Shown: in pieces, positions 16,730 to 24,744 of the stretch
How the letters are laid out: the number at the start of each line of letters is the position of its first letter
How positions within the stretch are numbered: the first letter of the stretch is position 1
Assembly: GCA_964462945.1 (NCBI GenBank)
Contig: CAYWZW010000005.1
Span: 92,397 to 156,396, forward strand
From: GCA-020343675 sp964462945
GTDB lineage: Bacteria > Planctomycetota > Phycisphaerae > Sedimentisphaerales > Anaerobacaceae
Reading direction: 5' to 3'
Length of the DNA stretch: 64,000 bases
The notes under the pieces: generated by a model
What the model was told of the DNA's origin: nothing
The model's input: the letters and a program-made list of their open reading frames with translations, nothing else
The model's database searches: none
Made by a program: the position numbers and the translations under genes

Positions 16730-18160
16730 CTATTTCCGGCTGTTTTTCCGCTGCGCCTTGTTCTTCTGGGCCTTGGGAGCGGGCCGGATGGGGTGCTTGT
16801 CTTCCTCGGTCAGCGCGTTCCACTTTGCCAGCAGCTTTCGATGCCGCTCTATCTGGGCGGCAAATTCCGCTTGGCCGGCCAGATTCTTCATCTCGCCGGG
16901 GTCCGTCTCCAAGTCAAAAAACATCTCTGACGTCCGCCCGCCCGTCTCGGGGAACACCATATACTTGTACCTATTCGTCCTCAGCATGAAGCTCCGTGCC
17001 GGACCGTTTGCCATCTCCGACACGACATACTCGTGCCCCGCCTGCTGCGGCTTCTCAATGATCCCCCGCAGGCTCTGCCCGCGCATTACCGCCGGGCCCT
17101 TCACCCCCGCGTAGTCGCAGATCGTCGGCAGCATGTCCAGCGCCGAAACCAGGTGCTCGCGGTCGATCCGCCCGGCCGGGGTTACACCCTTCCAGCTCAC
17201 GATCAGCGGTACGGCGGCCTCTTCCTCGTAGTACATCATCTTGCCGGTCCATCGGTGCGACGCCAGACCTTCCCCATGATCGCTCGTGAACACGATGATT
17301 GTGTTCTCTTCCTGCCCGGTCTGGCACAATGCTTGCAGCACCTGCCCGACCTGCCGGTCCACGTCCTCCATCATGCGGTAATACGCGTAGATGTACTTTC
17401 GCCACTGATTCTCGTCCCACCCCTCGTGCCGGGCTTTGCGGGTAAACCCTTCGGGTGCATTTTGAGTATCCGCAAAATTGGCAGGCAGCGGCGGCAGCTC
17501 GGCCCCGGCCGGCGGCTGATACCGCTTCCACACGTCATCCAAAATCGGGCTAGTCTCGCCAGCCGGCAAGCAGATGTCGTGCGGATTGATGAACGACACG
17601 ACGGCCAGAAACGGCTTTTCGCGTTTGCGCCGGATGAACTCGATCGCCGCGTTCATCGTCGCCTCATCGACCACCTGCGCCAGCTTGCCCGGCCGCGTGG
17701 TGGTGTTCAGCACCTCATAGCCGGGGATGCCGTCGGCCGGATACGCATCGGGGCAGTGCCACTTGCCCGCGTACCCCGTGTCATATCCGGCGTCGCGGAA
17801 AATCTGGCCGGAGATGGGAATCTTCGGATCAATCGCCAGGTTGTTGTGGTCCACGCCGATCTCATGCGGCATCCGGCTGACATGCAAGGCGGCCCGTGAC
17901 GGGCTGCACAGCGGATAGGGGCAGTACGACTTCGTGAAATACACCCCGTTGGCCGCGAGCGAGTCCATGTCGGGTGTCTTGACCCACTTATTCCCCACCG
18001 CGCTCATCGCGTCCACGCGCTGCTGATCGGTAGTGATAATCAGCACATTGGGCCGTCTCTTGCCTTCCGCCGCCGGAAGTTTTCCGCCGAGCGCCAGCGC
18101 ACAAAGCCCCGCCGCACCGGTCCTGATCAATTGCCGCCTGGTGATAATACTGGACATCAT
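16730..18160 (-). CDS. Tat-exported Cys-type sulfatase
   Basis: A 476-residue arylsulfatase-superfamily enzyme that hydrolyses sulfate esters, probably on polysaccharides. The N-terminus carries a twin-arginine motif (TRRQLIRTGAAG) followed by a hydrophobic stretch ending LPAAEG, so it is exported folded. The active-site motif is CSPSR at residues 85-89; Cys85 should be oxidised to formylglycine by a sulfatase-maturating enzyme, which is not in this window. Metal-binding Asp and other active-site residues are visible in IITTDQQR and VFTSDHGEGLASH. The C-terminus is Lys/Arg-rich. It is the first gene of the sulfatase / enolase-superfamily / MBL operon (67-bp gap to the next gene). Confidence 0.95.
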   Translation of the reverse strand: MMSSIITRRQLIRTGAAGLCALALGGKLPAAEGKRRPNVLIITTDQQRVDAMSAVGNKWVKTPDMDSLAANGVYFTKSYCPYPLCSPSRAALHVSRMPHEIGVDHNNLAIDPKIPISGQIFRDAGYDTGYAGKWHCPDAYPADGIPGYEVLNTTTRPGKLAQVVDEATMNAAIEFIRRKREKPFLAVVSFINPHDICLPAGETSPILDDVWKRYQPPAGAELPPLPANFADTQNAPEGFTRKARHEGWDENQWRKYIYAYYRMMEDVDRQVGQVLQALCQTGQEENTIIVFTSDHGEGLASHRWTGKMMYYEEEAAVPLIVSWKGVTPAGRIDREHLVSALDMLPTICDYAGVKGPAVMRGQSLRGIIEKPQQAGHEYVVSEMANGPARSFMLRTNRYKYMVFPETGGRTSEMFFDLETDPGEMKNLAGQAEFAAQIERHRKLLAKWNALTEEDKHPIRPAPKAQKNKAQRKNSRK

Positions 18161-18186
18161 TGTGACCTCCTGGGTTCAGTTCCTGC

Positions 18187-18295
18187 AGATTTGCGATTTC
18201 CGATGGTTCGACTTCGCTCACCACAAGTTTGCGATTTGAGATTGCTCCTCAATCGGCAATCGCCAGTCGGCAATCGGCAATTTCTGCCGGGACGA
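18187..18295. repeat. Dispersed intergenic repeat, family B, copy 1
   Basis: Iterations of GATTTGCGATTT-like and AATCGGCAATCG-like units, ending in a palindromic GGCAATCGGCAATT. A related cluster in the same orientation is at 19603-19662, so the two copies bracket the gene at 18429-19460. Confidence 0.6.
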
Positions 18296-18428
18296 TTGAA
18301 GATATTGTGACGCGGACGGCTGGAAAAGGCAACTCAAAAAGGCGAAAGGGCAAAAAACGAGGGATAGGAGGCAATTGCGACGGAGGTTGGACATGGCCTC
18401 ACAGCATTGCGCCTGGCAATTCACTTGC

Positions 18429-19460
18429 CTATGGGCCGGTGCTTGAAGGAGCGCTGCCTCGCAGCTCCTTCAAATATTTCTTGTAGAGACCCAAAATCTG
18501 GTCATTCGAGACGGCGGTCGTAACAACCAGCCGAGAGCGAGACTCCACCGTTTCTCCGGCTTTCACATCTCGACCGAAGAGCGACAGATAAAGGGAATAA
18601 TGATTCTCTCCCTCGTAAGGTGTCGAAATGGCAAAACAATCGTCCGGCGGGGCCATCAGAACTATGGTCACGCCCGCCCCGGCAGCGAGTCGAACGCCAA
18701 TCGGCGCCGCCATGTAGGGCATGATTGTCCACTTCACGGGGTTGGGCTCTTTTTGCCAGCGGCCGTCGTGGATCATCGGCAACGCCTGCTCATTCTTAGG
18801 AAACATCTGCCAGTCCCCAAAAGACTTCTCGGCCGCCAGGAAGCCTGGTTTGCCTTCTGTCTGCGGATTTCCGCCCACGTACACGCACGGCGTGGGAAAA
18901 ATCTCACGAAAATAGGATGCCAGAAACACCTCGAATCGGGGCAGGTCTGTCTGAGCTTTTACAAGGGTCTGGACGTCAAGTGTCGTCTCATCGGCTAAGC
19001 CGTAGGTAGCGGTCATCTCAAACGGATGGTCTTTCTCCGCCGGCCAGACAATCTGAACAGCCCCGTCCGGCAGCAGCTTCGACTCACTGGGCCACTCCCA
19101 TGCCGCATGCCCATAACGCTTGTTGGTCGTGAAAATCCGGTAGTAGCTGAAAATGCCGAACCTCCCATCCAGTTTAGTCCCGGAAGGGATATGTACTACC
19201 GATGACAGACCAAGGGTTTGGCCGTCCTTTCGGAGTTCTCCGCGAAGTACGCCGGTGTCGAATATGTATTCATCTTTTCCTTTTGAAGCAAAAGCGGGTT
19301 TGACAGATTGACTTTCGGCCCGCAGCTCAAGATTGACCGCCAAGTCAATCGCGAGCATCACAGCACACATCAGTACGCCGGCACTGAACGTCGCCATTGC
19401 GCGAATTGGCATATACTTGTGTTTCAGAACAACGCTACTTTCTGCCTGTGTGCTCTTCAT
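18429..19460 (-). CDS. Exported beta-sandwich protein of unknown function (mutarotase-like fold suspected)
   Basis: A 343-residue protein. The N-terminal 45 residues form a signal or anchor (ATFSAGVLMCAVMLAIDLAV), and internal Met residues at 17 or 22 are alternative starts. The remainder alternates short beta strands and polar turns (DTGVLRGELRKDG, LGLSSVVHIPSG, FGIFSYYRIFTTNKRYG, PFEMTATYGLADETTLDVQTLVKAQTDLP). This resembles galactose-mutarotase-like or DUF-type sugar-binding sandwiches, but no family motif is certain. Context is sugar-related: the sulfatase operon and a PQQ propeller lie on either side. It is bracketed by two dispersed repeat clusters. Function unknown. Confidence 0.75.
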   Translation of the reverse strand: MKSTQAESSVVLKHKYMPIRAMATFSAGVLMCAVMLAIDLAVNLELRAESQSVKPAFASKGKDEYIFDTGVLRGELRKDGQTLGLSSVVHIPSGTKLDGRFGIFSYYRIFTTNKRYGHAAWEWPSESKLLPDGAVQIVWPAEKDHPFEMTATYGLADETTLDVQTLVKAQTDLPRFEVFLASYFREIFPTPCVYVGGNPQTEGKPGFLAAEKSFGDWQMFPKNEQALPMIHDGRWQKEPNPVKWTIMPYMAAPIGVRLAAGAGVTIVLMAPPDDCFAISTPYEGENHYSLYLSLFGRDVKAGETVESRSRLVVTTAVSNDQILGLYKKYLKELRGSAPSSTGP

Positions 19461-19602
19461 AGTACGTCAGTTTATCAGGTAGCTGCCTCAAAAGCAATGC
19501 TCCGTGTCATCCCGGCGCCGAACAATAGCCGGACCAGAGCCGACGGTCGTTCCCAGGAAAACGTGGAAAACAGCAACAGCGGCATGTAAAATGGTGTCAG
19601 GT

Positions 19603-19662
19603 CGATTCTGGATTTTCGATTTGCGATTGTCGATCTGCGATTTTCAATCGGCAAGCGGCAAT
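19603..19662. repeat. Dispersed intergenic repeat, family B, copy 2
   Basis: GATTTTCGATTTGCGATTG and AATCGGCAAGCGGCAATA units related to 18187-18295, same orientation. Confidence 0.55.
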
Positions 19663-19746
19663 AGGCTCTTATGTTTGAGGTGTACGGATGCTTGCATGGC
19701 CCGATATCGCAATAATCATCAACCAAGAAAATGGAGGACCAAACGA

Positions 19747-22311
19747 ATGAGATCGCAGCACATCAGACTTTCAGTTTTGGCAGCGTGTCTGTTCGGGTCC
19801 GTCGGGGCTTATGCAGACGAAAATTGGGAGCAGTACAAATACGATTGTCGGCATTCGGGAAACGTGCCCGAGAGGAGCGTGACCGCACCTCTGGGTCTGG
19901 TCGGCGCCGCTGCCTTGACGGACGCGGTCTTCACGGCGCCAGCGGTCGCGGGTGGACGCATCTACGTGGTTGATGGATCCGGCGTTGCCTTTTGTCTGGA
20001 CGCTGCCACGTTGGGCGTTGTGTGGAGATTCTCAAGCGGCGGCGGCAGGGCAAATTGCAGCAACGTATCATCGCCGGCCATCGCAGAAGGTTATCTTCAC
20101 TTCGGCACGATGGCCGGCTCCTACTATGTGCTGGCCGCAGATAGTGGAGCCGTCGTGAAAGAGATCGCCTGCGGCGAGCCAGTTTTCGGCTCCCCGGTCG
20201 TCGCCAACGGCCGGGTGTATTTTGCCACCTTAGGCTCACGGGTCTATGCCCTTGAGCCCGACGGTACTATTTGCTGGGTCTGGGACTTCGTCAAAGAAAA
20301 ACTCGGCTTTACCGGGAATCGCTGGAGCGGCAGCGATTGGCTCAAGCACAAGGCCGCGCGGGTGACGCCGAACGAGCAGTTCTGTTGTTCGAGGGACATA
20401 GCGGCCTACGGCAAGACGCTTATCATCCCCGCCGGCGGCTCAGTGGTATGGCTGGAAGACCTCGGTGATGAAGCTGGGGTTCGGGCCGTGCACGAGCCCC
20501 GCAATACGACCCTGGGATTGAGCGTTGGCGAAGATGGAACGGTCTATCGGCAATGGACCCTTCTGGACAACGGCGGCAGGGTGGATATGCTTCGGCTTGG
20601 TGGCGACAAAGTGCAGGCCGACTACGTTCGCGGGACCAGGACCAGCACGCAAGGTGGGCTGCTGAGCTTCTGTTCCGTCAGCTTGCGAGGCGCAGACGTT
20701 TACAGATGCAGGCCGGAAGAGGATTTCGGCTTCTGCCGTCATGCTCCGGGCCAAGAGCAACCTCAATATCTTGGAGGCTATCCGTCGATTGTTTCGCCGA
20801 TTCTGCTGCGCGATGCCGCCGTCTTCGGCGGTCTGGACGGAAATCTGTATGTGGTCCCCCTATCCGGCAGCGGCAAGGCGTGGTCGTTCAAGACGGCGTT
20901 CGGTAAGGCGATCTCAGCGCCTGCCGCCGTGTGCGACGGCAGAGTCTATTTCGGCTGTGAAGATGGCTACGTGTATGCCCTGGGGCCGGGCGGGACAGCT
21001 TCGCCGCCGTCGCAAGACCTTCAACTTTCGAAGATACGAAGTCCGTTAACAAGCATGCTCCCTGATCCGGAGCACGACCGGTTTACCAGCTTTGCGAGCT
21101 GGGCAAACACGAACGTGGACGCGCAGGGCATAGCACCGCCGTTCAAGATTAGCTGGATTCGCCGGTTTGAAGGAACAACAAAGCACTTCTCTACTTTCGG
21201 CGGCGGCCGAACGTACACCCACACCGCCGAAGGACAGATATTCGCCGTCGAGCAGGAAACCGGACGCTTGCTGTGGCGGCGGTATTTTCCCGGGGTTCAT
21301 ATTTGCTATACCTCCCCGCTTTATTACAAGGAGCGTCTGTTAGTTCCTCAGGCCGGTCTGAAGAGTTGCCGGCTGCGATGCCTGGACGCGGCGACGGGAG
21401 CGCTGCTGTGGGAGGCTCCTTTCTCAGGCTCGCCCAGTTGGAACAGGCAACTGCCTCCCATCGTGTACAAAAACATGGCCATCTACATGTTTGGCACGGG
21501 CGACTACAGCCGGAACGCTCCCGAAGAGAAGATAGGGTGGCTTTTCGGACACCAGGACAACCCGAGCTTTCCCGCAAGTCACAAACCCCTCTTGCGCGCG
21601 TACGATATAGACAACGGCAAAGAGATATGGACCAAAGACTTCTCCCAGTTCGGATCAGGCGGCGATGATGCGGGGATATGCTTAATGGATGGGACGCTTT
21701 ACTATTCCTGCTATTTCGGGCATTCCGCGAGAGACCGGCGAGGTCTGCCGGGTGCGCAGGGGCTGACGGCAGCCATCGAGCCGGAGACCGGCCAGGTTAT
21801 CTGGCTGACGACGAAGTGCTTTATCCACGGCGGCTGCACCTTATGCGGGGAGAATGGGCGCCTGTACCTGGGCGGATACAATAAGCTCGAAGGCGGCGAG
21901 AGTCTCGTGTGGTGCATTGATGTGCGGGATGGGTCAATGATCTGGAAGTCGCAGCCCGTTCGCGAAGCGATCCAGGTCGTGACGATAGGCCCGAGGTTTT
22001 TGTTTGTTCACGCTCAATACAGGAATGGTTACCTGCTGGACAAGGGCACCGGCAAGATCCTCACAACTCTCACCCAAGGCTATAAGTGCACGCGGTTCAC
22101 CCTTTCCGAGCCATATCTGCTGGGCTCCAACATGGACGTATATGATTTGTCGGATGTGGATGCCATCAAGGCAGTGTCTTCCGGGCCGCGTTTAGACCCG
22201 AGTGAATGTGTCGGTGCGGTCGTATCAAACGGCCGAGTCTTTTACACGTGCCATGGTGGGGGCCTGCAGGCTTGCCAAGTATGCGGCAAGGAAGCAGAAG
22301 CCCAGCACTAA
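19747..22311 (+). CDS. Secreted PQQ-like beta-propeller protein
   Basis: About 854 residues from ATG at 19747, chosen because it opens a clear signal peptide (MRSQHIRLSVLAACLFGS ... AYA) and has GGAGG nine bases upstream. The frame is open further upstream but without such features. The mature protein contains many PQQ/WD40-like blade repeats: residues such as GRIYVVDGSGVAFCLDAATLG, GRVYFATLGSRVYALEPDG, DGRVYFGCEDGYVYALGPGG and ETGRLLWRRYFPG recur at about 40-60-residue spacing, enough for two propellers. Relatives include BamB-type scaffolds and quinoprotein dehydrogenases. I see no evidence for the Ca/PQQ site of a true dehydrogenase, so a structural or binding role is at least as likely. 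Monocistronic, convergent with the CBM9-like gene. Confidence 0.88.
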   Translation: MRSQHIRLSVLAACLFGSVGAYADENWEQYKYDCRHSGNVPERSVTAPLGLVGAAALTDAVFTAPAVAGGRIYVVDGSGVAFCLDAATLGVVWRFSSGGGRANCSNVSSPAIAEGYLHFGTMAGSYYVLAADSGAVVKEIACGEPVFGSPVVANGRVYFATLGSRVYALEPDGTICWVWDFVKEKLGFTGNRWSGSDWLKHKAARVTPNEQFCCSRDIAAYGKTLIIPAGGSVVWLEDLGDEAGVRAVHEPRNTTLGLSVGEDGTVYRQWTLLDNGGRVDMLRLGGDKVQADYVRGTRTSTQGGLLSFCSVSLRGADVYRCRPEEDFGFCRHAPGQEQPQYLGGYPSIVSPILLRDAAVFGGLDGNLYVVPLSGSGKAWSFKTAFGKAISAPAAVCDGRVYFGCEDGYVYALGPGGTASPPSQDLQLSKIRSPLTSMLPDPEHDRFTSFASWANTNVDAQGIAPPFKISWIRRFEGTTKHFSTFGGGRTYTHTAEGQIFAVEQETGRLLWRRYFPGVHICYTSPLYYKERLLVPQAGLKSCRLRCLDAATGALLWEAPFSGSPSWNRQLPPIVYKNMAIYMFGTGDYSRNAPEEKIGWLFGHQDNPSFPASHKPLLRAYDIDNGKEIWTKDFSQFGSGGDDAGICLMDGTLYYSCYFGHSARDRRGLPGAQGLTAAIEPETGQVIWLTTKCFIHGGCTLCGENGRLYLGGYNKLEGGESLVWCIDVRDGSMIWKSQPVREAIQVVTIGPRFLFVHAQYRNGYLLDKGTGKILTTLTQGYKCTRFTLSEPYLLGSNMDVYDLSDVDAIKAVSSGPRLDPSECVGAVVSNGRVFYTCHGGGLQACQVCGKEAEAQH

Positions 22312-22358
22312 TTGGGCCCTGGGCGAAAATCTCCCGCAAGGGACGCCTTGCGGCGGCT

Positions 22359-23147
22359 CTACTCGAAAATGAGCGTGCCGAATTTGTCAAACTCGTGAAA
22401 ACTGGATCCGACGCGAGCCCAGTCCCAGCTCGTGCTCTTGCCGTCGTCGTAATCAACGCGATAGAAATTGGCGCGCCACCGCGTGCCGGACTGCGGGGGA
22501 ACATTTTGCAGGGGTCTGAGCAAGGCGTACGGAACAAACACCTCCGCCTTCCAGCCCGCCACAGAGGCGCCCGGCTGCTTTGTACCGCCGACGACCGTGG
22601 TGGCCTTTTGTGTTTTGCGTTCTCCCTCGTAGTGCCAGGGCCGCCAGCCGAGAAACTCACCGCCGAAATTCGGGATGAGAATCGGCAGCTCGAAGCCCAG
22701 CGGCGAAATCTCGTACTCGAAGTAAACCGGGTACCGCTCGTCCGGCCACAGGAAAAACTCAAACACATCTTCGTTCCACAGGTCGAGGAAGTCCTCTTGC
22801 ATCGTAGCCGTAATCGTGCGGTCCTCAGCCTCCATCAGTACATACAACCCGGTTTGCGAGTAGAGCATCTTGACGCGTGTCTGGTATTGATGACCGTCGG
22901 AAACACGCAAGCCAAGCGGCTCCCAAGCAGGCTTCTTCCAAGCGGGCGTGTCGCCCTTGCCGCTTACCACAAAATCTTCTGTCTTGCCGACCCGGAGCAC
23001 TTTGCCAGCCGGTTCTGCGCGAGGAGTTTCTATGACTTCCCGGGCCATCTGCTGCGAGAATACCCACGAACCCCAACCAGCCACCCCGGCCAGAACCAAC
23101 CCGCCAGCCGTAAGGCGGGCCAGACCCACAAGTACACGTGCCTTCAT
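22359..23147 (-). CDS. Membrane-anchored carbohydrate-binding family 9-like protein
   Basis: A 262-residue protein with one N-terminal transmembrane or signal segment (LTAGGLVLAGVAGWGSWVF). A CBM9/DOMON-like beta-sandwich covers about residues 45-260: TRVKMLYSQTGLYVLMEAEDRTI, LWNEDVFEFFLWPDE, YFEYEISPLG, GWKAEVFVPYALL and WRANFYRVD are typical of the CBM9-like single-domain proteins common in Planctomycetes and Bacteroidetes. The family binds sugars or heme-like ligands at the edge of the sandwich. The true ligand is unknown. It is convergent with the PQQ-type gene and divergent from the TIM-barrel gene. A purine-rich AAAAGGAGC precedes the ATG. Confidence 0.85.
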   Translation of the reverse strand: MKARVLVGLARLTAGGLVLAGVAGWGSWVFSQQMAREVIETPRAEPAGKVLRVGKTEDFVVSGKGDTPAWKKPAWEPLGLRVSDGHQYQTRVKMLYSQTGLYVLMEAEDRTITATMQEDFLDLWNEDVFEFFLWPDERYPVYFEYEISPLGFELPILIPNFGGEFLGWRPWHYEGERKTQKATTVVGGTKQPGASVAGWKAEVFVPYALLRPLQNVPPQSGTRWRANFYRVDYDDGKSTSWDWARVGSSFHEFDKFGTLIFE

Positions 23148-23631
23148 AATGATTGCTCCTTTTCACTTGATAGTGATGACAAACAAGGCTGTTCCATACG
23201 TATTCCCCCGGCGAACTGCCTCTTGCCCATTGCCGAAGAACTTGCGTGAAGTTGCCATAGGCCACTCATTGTACCATCTTGGCGGCGTGAATAATATAGG
23301 CGAGCCTGCCCAACTCACATACCGCGCTCAAACCCCGAGTCGCAGTAAAGAAGCATCAAGATGCAAGATCAAGTCCGCTGGGGGATGCCTTACGGCAGAA
23401 GCCGTCGAGGAGGCCTTGCAGTCACGGGGCACAGGGTGTAAACTACGACTACTGAGCGGTCGAAGGCGGTCGCGGGACTGTGTGGGCAACGTTTGCAGTC
23501 TGTCCTTGGCAACTGGGCGTACACCAAATCTTTGGCAAGCCCATACGGACTATGGTGCAAAGTTTCAAGTGGCATTGCCCCGTTAGACTTAAGTTAGCGC
23601 CGTGTCACGTGGAAGGATTTCGGGCAGTTGT
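23148..23631. other. Intergenic region between divergent genes
   Basis: About 480 bp with no convincing gene; short frames only. It should hold the promoters of the CBM9-like gene and of the TIM-barrel gene. I could not pick out a clear consensus. Confidence 0.4.
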
Positions 23632-24558
23632 ATGGCTAAGCCTGTTGATCAGGGAGCCGGCCAGAAAACACCGGACCAACAGCAGAGAGACCGTCTCGAT
23701 ATGCCGAAGGGTAAGATCAGACGTGTCGAGAGCAGCCGTCTGATCTGCGGCGGCAATCTAATCATCGGCAGCTCCCACGATCGTGACCTGATTTATGTAG
23801 CTCCGTTGATGAGGCACTACTTCACCGACCGCAAGATCATGGAGACATGGCAATTATGCGAGGAATGTGGTATCAACACGATGATAGGGCCCGTCAACAG
23901 TCCCTACGCGTTCGGTGAGGATCCGACTATTCGCGTGTACAACCGTTACCGCAATGAGCTGGGGGGGCAAATTCAATGGATTGCCCAGACCTATCCCAAG
24001 ACTACTGACCTCACCAGCTCGATTCAAGCGGCCATTGATAACGGCGCCGTCGGCGCCTTTGTGCACGGCGGCATAGGGGATAACTGGGTCATGTATGACC
24101 GCGTGGATTTATTGGCCAAAGCGATTGAGTTCATCAGGCAAAACGGGCTGATTGCAGGCTGTGCATGCCACTCTCTTGAACTGCCGATGGCCCTGGAAGA
24201 GGCGGGCGTGGCAGTGGACTTCTATATGAAGACGCTGCACAGCGACAATTATTGGTCGGCCACTCCGCAAGCCCAACGCCCCGAGCGCGGGCTGCCGCCC
24301 CACGACAACATGTGGTGTACCACGCCGAAGCAGACGATCGAGTTCATGAGAAACGTCAAGAAGCCGTGGATTGCCTTCAAAGTTCTTGCGGCAGGGGCTA
24401 TTCACCCGCGAGAAGGCTTCAAATTCGCATTTGAAAACGGAGCGGACTTCATTAATGTAGGCATGTTCGACTTTCAGGTTCGCCAGGACGCAATCATTGC
24501 ATGTGACACCATCGCAGAAGTCAGGCGCAGCGGTCGCGCCCGGTCATGGATGGCATAG
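23632..24558 (+). CDS. TIM-barrel-like protein of unknown function
   Basis: About 308 residues from ATG at 23632 (MAKPVDQGAGQK). An in-frame start at 23602 adds ten residues. The core (RLICGGNLIIGSSHDRDLIYVAP, CEECGINTMIG, GAVGAFVHGGIGDNW, AIEFIRQNGLIAGCACHSL, AVDFYMKTLHSDNYW, PWIAFKVLAAGAIHPREGF, ADFINVGMFDFQVRQDA) has the alternating strand/helix rhythm of a TIM barrel. It resembles aldo-keto-reductase-fold proteins that occur beside Gfo/Idh/MocA oxidoreductases in Planctomycetes. No NADPH-binding signature or catalytic tetrad is evident. No signal peptide, so cytoplasmic. Role unknown, probably carbohydrate metabolism by context. Confidence 0.75.
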   Translation: MAKPVDQGAGQKTPDQQQRDRLDMPKGKIRRVESSRLICGGNLIIGSSHDRDLIYVAPLMRHYFTDRKIMETWQLCEECGINTMIGPVNSPYAFGEDPTIRVYNRYRNELGGQIQWIAQTYPKTTDLTSSIQAAIDNGAVGAFVHGGIGDNWVMYDRVDLLAKAIEFIRQNGLIAGCACHSLELPMALEEAGVAVDFYMKTLHSDNYWSATPQAQRPERGLPPHDNMWCTTPKQTIEFMRNVKKPWIAFKVLAAGAIHPREGFKFAFENGADFINVGMFDFQVRQDAIIACDTIAEVRRSGRARSWMA

Positions 24559-24626
24559 GACAACCCGCAGACGTCGGCTTGTGCCGCGGGCAAATAGAGC
24601 TGTTTTCGGCGCTTGCCTGAGTCTTG

Positions 24627-24684
24627 GCCGGTTGTTACCTGACAACAACCGGGGCCCATGCCGAACAAGCCGGCATAGGCCCCG
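24627..24684 (-). terminator. Conserved 3' double hairpin, copy 2
   Basis: Two adjacent hairpins: a 14-bp stem (CGGGGCCCATGCCG / CGGCATAGGCCCCG, one mismatch, 24650-24684) and CCGGTTGTT / AACAACCGG (about 24627-24652). They lie 60 bp past the stop of the second exoprotein gene and match the element at 5841-5880. Confidence 0.6.
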
Positions 24685-24744
24685 AACTGATGCGAATCTA
24701 AATGTCGCGGAGGCAGGGTTGCTCTCCGCAGGGAGTCCCAAGGA

